From Chitinophagia bacterium (lineage in GTDB: Bacteria; Bacteroidota; Bacteroidia; Chitinophagales; Chitinophagaceae): 52,862 bases of DNA. Location of the stretch: contig JAJPJP010000279.1 of the NCBI GenBank assembly GCA_021324175.1, positions 1 through 52,862 of the forward strand, read 5' to 3'. How positions within the stretch are numbered: position 1 is the stretch's first letter; each line of letters begins with the position of its first letter. The position numbers and the translations under genes were made by a program. Positions 41,444 through 50,125 of this stretch are shown here, one piece after another. The notes beneath the pieces are model-generated. The model worked only from the letters and a program-made list of their open reading frames with translations, ran no database searches and had not been told where the DNA came from.

Positions 41444-43594
41444 ATGTTCAGACGGGCGAGTTGGTTTTTTTTACTTGCGGTTTCTGCCACCAAAATTTAT
41501 TCGCAACCTGATTGGCTGATCGAAAATTCATCCTACGGCGCCAAGGTCGCAAGATCTGCTGATAAAAGCGAGATTGTTCTTGACAATGGCCTGGTCAGAA
41601 GAGCATTTCGAATAAGCCCTAACGCTGCCTGCACAGATTACCGCAATCTCTCAAATGGGCAACAACTTCTTCGTGCAATCAAGCCTGAGGCGAAAGTCAT
41701 TATCAACGGTATCGAATATGCAATAGGCGGCCTCCATGGCCAGACTGAAAATGCTTACCTGCTGCCGTCCTGGATAAATCAATTTCACGCTGACACTGCT
41801 GATTTTACTCTCGATACGACGATGACTGGCGAGCTTCAGCCTTTTATTTCATGGAAACAGTCGACCTGGGCCTCAAACCCAAGGCAGCCAACCGGAAAAA
41901 TGCTTGTTATGGAATTCAGATCATCGGTGCCTGTAATGCATGACATTGTGGTATCTGTTCACTATGAACTTTACGACGGCATACCGCTTATGATCAAGTG
42001 GGTTTCCGTCGAAAATAAATCGAACCATTCAATTACGGTGAACCGCGTCGTCAATGAAGAACTGGCGCTGGTCGAAGAAGAGAGCGCGGTTGTCGGTACC
42101 CCGGAACAGATGAAAAAGCAGCACGGTATTTATGTTGAGACAAACTATGCTTTCAACAATGCCATGCGATATGACATCAGCGACCAGACTACGCACTGGA
42201 AGACCGATACTGTTTATACTTCCCATGTAAACTATAGTTACTAGACTCCCTGCCTCCTCGAAGTTTATCCTGAAAAAGTGACGGGCGTTGAAGTCTCGCC
42301 TGGTGAAGCATTCCGCTCGCCGAGAACTTGCGAACTGCTCATGGACAGTTATGACAGGGAGCGAAGAGGCCTCGCGATTCGCAGAATGTACCGCGTGCTA
42401 GCACCATGGACAACGGAGAATCCCATTTTTATGCACCTGGTCAGCAAGAATGACGATGAGGTTCGGACAGCAATCGATCAATGCGCGAAAACAGGCTATG
42501 AGGCGCTTATCTTGAGTTTTGGAAGTCATTGCAATATCGAGGATACTTCCGCAGAAAATGTTCGCAAATGGAAATCGCTAAGCGAGTATGCGCACAATCG
42601 TCATATCCTGATCGGGGGTTATTCATTATTCAGTTCCAGGAAGATCAGTGATTCGGATGATGTCATCGATCCGGTGTCGGGGAAACCTGATGTCGCTGCG
42701 TTTTTTGGCAACGCACCTTGCCTCGGCAGCCGGTGGGGTCTTGCATATCTCGGCAAACTAAAATATTTCCTCTCGCACGCCGCCTTCGATATTCTCGAAA
42801 ATGACGGCCCTTATCCGGGCGATGTCTGCGCATCGACGACCCATCCTGGTCACAAAAACCTCGATGACAGCCAGTGGAAACAGATGGAGCTAGAAAAAGG
42901 CTTTTATCACTGGTGCAGCGAGCATGGAATTTATGTTAACGCGCCCGACTGGTATTTTCTGGACGGCACGAATAAGATCGCGATCGGCTATCGCGAAGTC
43001 AATTTTTCTCTTCCGCGCGAGGATCAAAAAATCCTTAACCGTCAGAATATCTTTGACGGCCTTTGGGAAAAGACGCCTTCGATGAGCTGGGGCTTTGTGC
43101 CTCTGACGAAATACCAGGGAGGCGGTCCCGAGGCAGTACTCGAGCCGCTGTCAGAACACCTCGACGATTACAGGCAACTCATGATGCAATATTATGGTGC
43201 CGGTGTTCAGGCATGCTATCGCGGCCCTCGGCTTTTCGATAAGGACAAGACTGAAAAGACAGTTGCAACCGTGGTTGCCTGGTATAAGGAATACCGCGAC
43301 ATCCTCAATGCGGACATCATCCATCTGCGCCGCGCCGACGGCCGCGACTGGGACGGGTTCATGCACGTTGATCCTCGCGGGCGGTTAAAGGCGATGATCA
43401 TGCTTTTCAACCCGACGTCACAACCCATTGCCCGGAAAATCAAAATTCCGTTGTATTACACAGGCCTGAAAACAAGCGCAACAATTAAACCGGAAGGCGA
43501 GAGAGGCAAAATTTACCAGCTTGATCGAGATTACAGCTTGGAATTAGATGCATCGATCCCGGCGAATGGATACACCTGGTACAGCGTGGAATAA
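41444..43594 (+). pseudogene. Secreted glycosidase-like gene interrupted by one in-frame amber codon
   Basis: The frame runs from ATG 41444 to 43594 and would encode 716 residues, but codon 267 (42242-42244) is TAG. The frame is otherwise intact on both sides and joins as NYSY-stop-TPCLLEVYP; CAG (Gln) to TAG is the simplest origin. The signal peptide ends in IYSQ. The first part is a beta-sandwich (VRRAFRIS, ELYDGIPLMIKWV). The second resembles alpha-galactosidase-like barrels, with DILENDGPYPGDVCASTTHPGH, GIYVNAPDWYFLDGTNK and YRGPRLFDKD. I recognise the family from uncharacterised Bacteroidota/Verrucomicrobia proteins, but no substrate. It follows the GH29 gene. It could be a pseudogene, a sequencing error, or readthrough. 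Confidence 0.75.
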
Positions 43595-43680
43595 TTAGCT
43601 GTAAGTTAATATGGGCAGCGCTTTATTTGATCGGCGTAATTTTACATTTACTTTCGGGAAATCATGAATCCCGCAGACAT

Positions 43681-46158
43681 ATGGATACCCGACGAAATTT
43701 CTTAAAAAAAACACTGCTTGCTTCCGGCGCATTGGGCGTATCCCAATTCATGCCTCACTCTATTCAGCGGGCACTTGCGATCGAACCGGCGCCTGGCAGC
43801 TCCTATCTGGATGCAGAATATATTGTTATCCTGATGCAGGAGAACCGCTCCTTCGATCATGCCTACGGTACGCTGCGCGGAGTTCGCGGTTTCAATGACC
43901 CGAAAGCCCTTAGATTGCCCGGGAAGAATATTGCGTGGCTCCAAACCAATAAAGCCGGTGCGACTTACTGCCCTTTCCGCCTCGACATAAAAGATACGAA
44001 GATCACCTGGATGGGCTCTCTCCCACATGGTCGTAAAAGCCAGATGGATGCGCGGAACGATGGTAACTATGATAACTGGATCGAAGCAAAGAAGTCCGAC
44101 GATTATGCAGATATGCCGCTGACAATGGGTTACTACACGCGTGAAGATATTCCCTTTTATTACGCCCTTGCGGATGCTTTTACCGTTTGCGACCAGAATT
44201 TCTGCTCGTCCCTCACCGGCACTGATCCCAACAGGCTCTACTTTTGGGCAGGAAACGTTCGCGAAAAGCTCCATGAATCGGCCCGTCCATATGTCCAGAA
44301 CGACGATGTGGAACGCGGTGTCGAGTGGCCAACCTTTCCGGAAAGACTGGAACAAAACGGGATAAGCTGGAAAGTCTACCAGAACGAACTCGCCGTCGAC
44401 GGTGGATTCACTGAAGAAGAAGATGTATGGCTTGGAAATTTTGGTGATAACCCGCTCGAGTATTTTAAACAATACAATGTCAAGCTCTCTTCGCGTTACC
44501 TCGATTACCTGCCAAAGAAAATTGAGCAGTTAACAATAGACATCAAAAACCTGCAGGCAAAAATCCCCACAATAGCCGAAGGGAAAGAAAAAGAAGATGC
44601 CGAAAAGGTGCTGGCGGAAAAACAACAGTCGTTAACTGCTGCAAAAGCTGATCGCGAAATTTTCACCAAAGAGAAATATGCCCGGCTGAATGAATTTCAT
44701 AAAACGATTCACCACAAAGCCTTTGACGTGAACTCGGATGATCCGGACCAACACAAGCTTGAACATTTGCAATACACGGACGGAAGCGAACAGCGGTCAA
44801 TCAATATTCCAAAAGGAGATATATTCCACCGATTCCGCCAGGACGTGGATTCAGGCAAACTTCCAACCGTTTCCTGGCTGGTTGCACCTGAATATTTTTC
44901 AGATCACCCAAGCGCACCATGGTTCGGCTCATGGTATCTCTCCGAAACCATGGACATTCTTACGCATAACCCGGAGGTATGGAAAAAAACAATCTTCATA
45001 CTTGCTTACGACGAAAACGATGGTTATTTTGATCATATTCCCCCATTCATCGCTCCCGACCCGCAGGACGCGCAGACGGGGAAAGCATCATCGGGGATAG
45101 ATACCAGCGTGGAGCATGTGAGACTTCCACAGGATTCCCCCGGTTCGATAGGCTTGGGATACAGGGTACCGTTAGTGATCGCTTCACCATGGTCGCGAGG
45201 TGGGTATGTCAATTCGCAAATCTTCGACCATACTTCCACTCTGCAATTCCTTGAACATTTTCTGTCAAATAAATATGATAAGAAAATAGAGGAGCCAAAT
45301 ATCAGCCAGTGGCGCAGGACGATCTGTGGTGATCTCAGTTCGGTTTTTCGAGCTGATAACGGCGAAAAGCCAAAGGATCTTCCCTTTGTCGCTAAAGACG
45401 CGTTCATTGAAGGCGTACACAAAGCGAAATTCAAAAACCCCCCGGATAATTTTCGTAAACTTTCGGCGGCAGATATTGAAGCGATTAATCACTCACCGTC
45501 GTCATCCGGATTGATGCCTGTCCAGGAAAAGGGCGTCAGGCCATCCTGCTCGATTCCGTATGAGCTATATGTTGACGGAAGGCTAAACGATGACAAAAAA
45601 ACATTTTCGGTCAGGCTCAAGGCAGCAAATGACGTATTTGGGGTGCGCGCCGCAGGGTCGCCTTTCGCCGTTTATGCGCCCGGCAAGAATCAAGGCGATG
45701 GCATTCGTTTGTGGTCATTTGGTATAACCGCAGGTGATGAGCTGAAAGAACAATGGCCTTTGCAGGATTTCCCAGCCGGCAAATATCATCTCATTGTTCA
45801 TGGCCCAAATGGGTTTTTCCGCGAGTTCAGGGGCGACGAACATGATCCCCAGGTTTATTTTTCCGCCAAATACCAGGCAAACGGGAAAAAAATCACCGGC
45901 AATATTGATTTGCAGGCTGTCTCCGAAAATTCAGGACCGATCGTCGTCGAAATCACTGACAATTCGTATAAGACGGCCAAGATTTCAAGGACCATTGCCA
46001 AAAGCCAGATCGTTTCCCTTGATTGCAGCAAGCAGGATGGCTGGTATGATTTTACCGTACGTATTCGCGGCAATGAAACTTTCGCCATACGCTACGCTGG
46101 TCATGTCGAAACAGGAGCTTCTTCCCAAAGCGATCCGCAAATGGGAGGAATAATTTAA
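43681..46158 (+). CDS. Phosphocholine-type phospholipase C with Tat signal
   Basis: Secreted phospholipase C of the alkaline-phosphatase-like superfamily. From the ATG at 43681 it is 825 aa and starts MDTRRNFLKKTLLASGALG, a Tat signal with the RRNFLKK motif. The catalytic motif ENRSFDH is at 54-60, followed by YGTLRGVRGFNDP. A helical coiled-coil-like insertion (PKKIEQLTIDIKNLQAKI through KTIHHKAF, about 275-345) is typical of phosphocholine-specific members. DENDGYFDHIPPF supplies further metal ligands. Two C-terminal beta domains resemble DUF756. The substrate is probably phosphatidylcholine or sphingomyelin. The stop lies nine bases before the convergent GT39 gene. Confidence 0.92.
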   Translation: MDTRRNFLKKTLLASGALGVSQFMPHSIQRALAIEPAPGSSYLDAEYIVILMQENRSFDHAYGTLRGVRGFNDPKALRLPGKNIAWLQTNKAGATYCPFRLDIKDTKITWMGSLPHGRKSQMDARNDGNYDNWIEAKKSDDYADMPLTMGYYTREDIPFYYALADAFTVCDQNFCSSLTGTDPNRLYFWAGNVREKLHESARPYVQNDDVERGVEWPTFPERLEQNGISWKVYQNELAVDGGFTEEEDVWLGNFGDNPLEYFKQYNVKLSSRYLDYLPKKIEQLTIDIKNLQAKIPTIAEGKEKEDAEKVLAEKQQSLTAAKADREIFTKEKYARLNEFHKTIHHKAFDVNSDDPDQHKLEHLQYTDGSEQRSINIPKGDIFHRFRQDVDSGKLPTVSWLVAPEYFSDHPSAPWFGSWYLSETMDILTHNPEVWKKTIFILAYDENDGYFDHIPPFIAPDPQDAQTGKASSGIDTSVEHVRLPQDSPGSIGLGYRVPLVIASPWSRGGYVNSQIFDHTSTLQFLEHFLSNKYDKKIEEPNISQWRRTICGDLSSVFRADNGEKPKDLPFVAKDAFIEGVHKAKFKNPPDNFRKLSAADIEAINHSPSSSGLMPVQEKGVRPSCSIPYELYVDGRLNDDKKTFSVRLKAANDVFGVRAAGSPFAVYAPGKNQGDGIRLWSFGITAGDELKEQWPLQDFPAGKYHLIVHGPNGFFREFRGDEHDPQVYFSAKYQANGKKITGNIDLQAVSENSGPIVVEITDNSYKTAKISRTIAKSQIVSLDCSKQDGWYDFTVRIRGNETFAIRYAGHVETGASSQSDPQMGGII

Positions 46159-46167
46159 AATGACTGA

Positions 46168-47772
46168 TCATTCAAAGATCGAAGTTTTTTTGCGTTGCGA
46201 TTGATGGTCTGCCTGCCAACTTAGCCTAAATGAATTGCTTGGTCTTTCAAGCAGAAGGATATAAGTACGAAACTCGCGGGCGAGCGGATTGCTGATACTG
46301 TCGCGGATTGCAGCCGATTGGAAACCATGTACAAACTTGGAATTCATGATCTCCTTGTAATCGGTGACCAGTATGACCCGATTGGCTTGGTATAGCGTGG
46401 GTGAAATCCACAGCAAGAAATTGGCTGCGGTTCCGTTGGCCGGTGGTAGCCCGAACTCAGGGCCATAAAAGTTCACGGCTCCGGCCTCACCGTAATTATC
46501 AGTGTCGAGCGCAGTATATTTCCGCTCCGTGGAATCCAGGGATTTATACACTGAAGCCACTTTGGCTGTCATCTCCCTCCAGGAGAGCATATCTGCATAG
46601 TCCTGCGGCAAGGGGTGGTCGGCCTGGTCCTCCCAACGCAAAAAGCCCATCTTCCTGAAAAGCCCGTTCGTTGCATAATAATTCGCCAGTTTCCCGGGAG
46701 GCAACATCGGAAGGGCTACTGAATCAATAAAACATCCGGCTAAAGCGATAAAAGCGATCGCGGGTATCCTGACCCATCGGTATTTGCTTTGAGTCCACGC
46801 CTCTATTTGGCAGGCGCCGAATGCGAACAGCAACGGGTAGGCGCCCATCCCATAATAGCTTTTGCCCTGTGCGAGCAGCAGTATTCCCAAGGCGGCTGCA
46901 ACGGCAATACCGACAAATCTAAACCGCCTGCCCGCAGGTGCGAACAAGGTCCGGTAAAAGCCAGCAACCCAGGTATAAATGCACGGAAGGTTGTAGAGAA
47001 GCTGGTCTTTTAGAAAACCCGCCTGGCTTATATTCTGTAATTGCTGTCTCCGGAGTTCACGCATGTGGTAGACGATCGGGAATCCGTGTTCAAATTGCCA
47101 GAAAAAGTTGGGCAGGAAAATAATGAGCCCGATTGCCAGCGCAAAATAGAAATGTCTTGATGTAAAAACGATCCTTGCAGAAGTAACTGCCAAACCGAAA
47201 AGCAGGCTTATCCCGAAAAAAGAAACTGAATATTTGCTCATCATCCCCAAACCAAAGGCAATCCCAAAAATGTAGAGCCCCGAGACCCGGCCCGTGTGGC
47301 AATAAGATATTAGCCCGTATCCCATCCAGGTCCAGAAAAAAACCTCGAGAAAATTGGGTTGGAACATGAAGTGCACATGGAGATAATAGCCGAAAATGAA
47401 TGGAAAGAAGCCAAGCAGCAAGGCGAAGGCTCTGCCGCCAAACATGACAATTAATCTCGCGACTAGCAAATAGGTAATCGATCCGAATATTGAAGGCCAG
47501 AACTTGATCCAAAAAAAGGTGCCGCCCATCCGCTCAGCGAGCCACGCGAGTCCAGACATCATAGGAGGCACTTCGAGGTAGCCCCATGCCATATGATGCG
47601 CTTCAATCATATATAAGAATTCATCGCGATGAGGTTCGTAAGTGCGGTCCTGTAAGATATAGGCAAGGATAAATTTTATTAATGCCAGCACAGTGATCAA
47701 CGGCCAGTATTTCCGGAATCGCGATTTCTCCGATGGGTTGGAAGACAACTGATGGATTCTTACTTGGCCCAT
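46168..47772 (-). CDS. GT39/ArnT-like membrane glycosyltransferase
   Basis: A polytopic GT-C enzyme of the dolichyl-phosphate-mannose/ArnT type, 534 aa from the ATG at 47772 (a TTG at 47790 adds six residues). The first periplasmic loop contains YEPHRDEFLYMIEAHHMAWGY, whose acidic DE pair is the expected catalytic motif, followed by EVPPMMSGLAWLAERMGG. About eleven membrane segments follow, then a soluble C-terminal domain of about 150 residues (FYGPEFGLPPANG). It would move a sugar from a lipid-linked donor to lipid or protein outside the cytoplasm. Donor and acceptor unknown. Confidence 0.85.
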   Translation of the reverse strand: MGQVRIHQLSSNPSEKSRFRKYWPLITVLALIKFILAYILQDRTYEPHRDEFLYMIEAHHMAWGYLEVPPMMSGLAWLAERMGGTFFWIKFWPSIFGSITYLLVARLIVMFGGRAFALLLGFFPFIFGYYLHVHFMFQPNFLEVFFWTWMGYGLISYCHTGRVSGLYIFGIAFGLGMMSKYSVSFFGISLLFGLAVTSARIVFTSRHFYFALAIGLIIFLPNFFWQFEHGFPIVYHMRELRRQQLQNISQAGFLKDQLLYNLPCIYTWVAGFYRTLFAPAGRRFRFVGIAVAAALGILLLAQGKSYYGMGAYPLLFAFGACQIEAWTQSKYRWVRIPAIAFIALAGCFIDSVALPMLPPGKLANYYATNGLFRKMGFLRWEDQADHPLPQDYADMLSWREMTAKVASVYKSLDSTERKYTALDTDNYGEAGAVNFYGPEFGLPPANGTAANFLLWISPTLYQANRVILVTDYKEIMNSKFVHGFQSAAIRDSISNPLAREFRTYILLLERPSNSFRLSWQADHQSQRKKTSIFE

Positions 47773-47864
47773 ATCCGACAAATTAGGCAATTTCCAAATG
47801 ACCAGTTGGTGAATATCTCCGGCAAATTGCCAACTTTCGATAAATCCTTACAGATGCGCGTTAT

Positions 47865-47872
47865 TAGATTTG
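47865..47872 (+). promoter_or_regulatory. Possible -7 box immediately before SRPBCC gene
   Basis: TAGATTTG fits TAnnTTTG, ending four bases before the ATG at 47877. Transcription would begin at or near the start codon, giving a leaderless message, or an inner ATG (47889 or 47892) would be used. Confidence 0.3.
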
Positions 47873-47876
47873 GCGC

Positions 47877-48413
47877 ATGAAAAAAATCATGATGGCATCT
47901 TTAATTTATACAATGGCCTCATCACAGAATTTTTCCAGCGTGAAAGCTCAATCCTTCGTATCTGTCCAATATAGCGATTCGGCATCGATTGAATTGGATG
48001 CGCGAATAGACAACGTCTTTCCGCTTTTTGGCGCGTTTGAAGAAAGAAAATGGGCAGCGGGTTGGAGTCCAAAAGTCATTTATCCCCAAACAGAAGTAAT
48101 GCAAAAAGGAACAACATTTCAAACAGCTGGCCATGTTCCCGGGGAACCCGACATGATTTGGACCGTAACAAAGTTTGACATGGCCTCGCACGAAGCCCAG
48201 TATTTCATATATTCGACGAACCGCGTTGTCATTCTCGATATCAATTGCAGGAGCATTGCGGGAGGCAAAACGGCCGCGACGATTAAGTATACCTTCACCG
48301 GCCTTGATTCTGACGGAAATGAGATTTCGCATCATTTATTGAAGAAGGTATATAGTCGCCGACTGGAGGACTGGCGTGACGCAATCAATAAATATCTGAA
48401 AACTGAAAGATGA
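47877..48413 (+). CDS. Exported SRPBCC-superfamily protein
   Basis: A 178-aa protein with a weak signal peptide (MKKIMMASLIYTMASS, cleavage near VKAQ). The mature part has the SRPBCC/polyketide-cyclase pattern: an opening strand SIELDARIDNVFPLFGAFEERKWAAGW, a central MIWTVTKFD and VVILDIN sheet, and a long C-terminal helix LEDWRDAINKYLK. Members bind hydrophobic ligands in a deep cavity. Ligand unknown. It is divergent from the GT39 gene and 82 bases before the AraC regulator. Confidence 0.75.
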   Translation: MKKIMMASLIYTMASSQNFSSVKAQSFVSVQYSDSASIELDARIDNVFPLFGAFEERKWAAGWSPKVIYPQTEVMQKGTTFQTAGHVPGEPDMIWTVTKFDMASHEAQYFIYSTNRVVILDINCRSIAGGKTAATIKYTFTGLDSDGNEISHHLLKKVYSRRLEDWRDAINKYLKTER

Positions 48414-48495
48414 TGCCGATTCTTGCATTTTGCTTACGTGATTATATCAGATAATTTGCGATTGATCGCGTGCTGATTTAATTCAATCTCGACAG

Positions 48496-49374
48496 ATGGT
48501 GATAAAAGAACTTCCAAATCCCGAGGGTTTCGACTGCGGATCAAGCAACGATAGGAATACAGTAATTTGGGCGAGTTCATCGACGGCTTACAATTATCCC
48601 AAGCATGATACACCTTACCTGTTCCTCGCTAATTTCAAGAGTGCCGGGAATTATCTTTTGAACAAGCAGCACGTCTCCATTTCAGAGCATTTCTTTTATT
48701 TTCTCAACAAAGGGGACAACCTGGAAATAACCTTTCGTGGCAAAGAACCCATTGAAACCGTTTTTATCATGTTCTCGCCATTTTTAATCGATGAGGTTGC
48801 GGCATGCATATATGATTCGCCGGCTGCCCTGCTTGAGAATCCTAAACGGGTATGCACGGGTAAACCTCTCATACCGTCCATTCCATTTGACTACTGCGAA
48901 GCATTAACAACGAAGCTCAAAACCCTCAAACATGTTGGGCGATTTGAAAGTGAAGACGAATTTTACTATGATTTCGCCGAATCCCTGCTGACGCAGGTCG
49001 CTAAGGAATGCAAAAAAGCGAACGGGCTGCCGGCGATCCGTCAATCGACCCGCGAAGAACTTTTTCGCAGGGTCATGATTGGAAAGGCCTTTATGCATGA
49101 TAATTTTGACCGCAGGCTGGGTGTTGAAGAAATAGCTGTGACGGCCTGCTTGAACAAGTTCCACTTTATTAAGATCTTCAAATCGGCAAATGGGCTCACT
49201 CCACATCAATACCTGACCAGAATTCGCCTGGATAAGGCACGGCAACTGCTGCTCACAGGCAATTGTTCGGTCAAAGATGTCTCCCAATCTATCGGTTTTG
49301 AAAGCCTCGCAAGTTTTACTAATCTTTATAAAACGCATTTTGGCCGCGTCCCTTCTCGCGAACGCCTTATTTAG
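48496..49374 (+). CDS. AraC-family transcriptional regulator
   Basis: A 292-aa regulator. The N-terminal 170 residues form an unrecognised sensor domain. The C-terminal AraC domain begins about residue 193: AKAFMHDNFDRRLGVEEIAVTACLNKFHFIKIFK is the first HTH, and YLTRIRLDKARQLLLTGNCSVKDVSQSIGFESLASFTNLYKTHFGRVPSR is the second, with the conserved GF and P. It may control the SRPBCC gene upstream; no operator is obvious. Confidence 0.9.
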   Translation: MVIKELPNPEGFDCGSSNDRNTVIWASSSTAYNYPKHDTPYLFLANFKSAGNYLLNKQHVSISEHFFYFLNKGDNLEITFRGKEPIETVFIMFSPFLIDEVAACIYDSPAALLENPKRVCTGKPLIPSIPFDYCEALTTKLKTLKHVGRFESEDEFYYDFAESLLTQVAKECKKANGLPAIRQSTREELFRRVMIGKAFMHDNFDRRLGVEEIAVTACLNKFHFIKIFKSANGLTPHQYLTRIRLDKARQLLLTGNCSVKDVSQSIGFESLASFTNLYKTHFGRVPSRERLI

Positions 49375-49514
49375 ATTTATAATGGACAGAATTTCCACCT
49401 GACCGGGGAAAATCGCATGATGTGATTAAATCAAGGAATATTGAATTATTCAGGACGGATAAACGCCCTTCGGCGACCAATCGTAAATAGACCTTCAATC
49501 TACCCTTAACGCTT

Positions 49515-50087
49515 TTACCGGAATTGCCGGCGCACCTGAAAAACAGTTTGCCCAGGTTAAAATGGCTTGCCGAAGGAGATCCGGAAAGAAAAAAGGAAGC
49601 AACAACCGAAAATCAGTAAAATGTTTGGCCAGATTGCAAGAAAAAATAACAAACCAGCTTGCAGATCAAATACACAAAATCACGCACGAGTTGACTCATG
49701 ACAGCCAAGTGAACAGCATCGTGGTGGAAGATTTACATGTTGCCGGTATGTTCAAAAACAGAAAACTAAGTCAAGCCATTTCAGATGTTGGATTTGCAGA
49801 ATTTGTGCGCCAGCTAAAATAAAAATGCGATTGGTATGGGCCGTTTTGAACCGTCAAGCGAAAGGTGCAGTGAGTGTGGGTCAGCATATAAAGAACTGAC
49901 CTTGAGTGACACAGAGTGGATTTGCGAAAATTGTGGTACCTTTCATGATCGGGGTCTCAACGCAGCCAAAAACTTCCTAGAGATAGGACTACATAATCAT
50001 TCAACAGGGACGGGCAGCTCCGGAGATCCTGTCGAGAAGCGATGGTTGCGCCGTTCGGTGAAAATGCCTGCGTGTAAGCAGGTATGA
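49515..50087 (+). mobile_element. Decayed IS200/IS605-family TnpB (RNA-guided nuclease) remnant
   Basis: Remains of the C-terminal half of an OrfB/TnpB transposon protein. An upstream frame reads PAHLKNSLPRLKWLAE, then a frameshift near 49575 leads to GKKKGSNNRKSV and LQEKITNQLAD, followed by SIVVEDLHVAGMFKNRKL (RuvC-II Glu at 49727). The frame ends at TAA 49820; an inserted G near 49840 shifts to GRFEPSSERCSECG...CENCGTFHDRGLNAAKN, with the four zinc-finger cysteines and the RuvC-III Asp (49947) intact. The N-terminus and RuvC-I Asp are gone, and no TnpA is present. It cannot be active as it stands. Confidence 0.85.
50066..50083. repeat. Hairpin at 3' end of TnpB relic
   Basis: CCTGC-GTGTAA-GCAGG (50067-50082) forms a 5-bp stem, extendable by one G-T pair. 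IS605-type elements end in small imperfect hairpins, so this may be the old right end. The left end was not identified. Confidence 0.35.
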
Positions 50088-50125
50088 TTGCGATTTGTAC
50101 GCTTGATAAAAATTGCTTGCGGTCG

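Noticed and set aside
43702-44472. Minus-strand open frame (256 residues) inside the phospholipase C gene
   Set aside because: Antisense shadow of a gene with strong motifs in the other strand.
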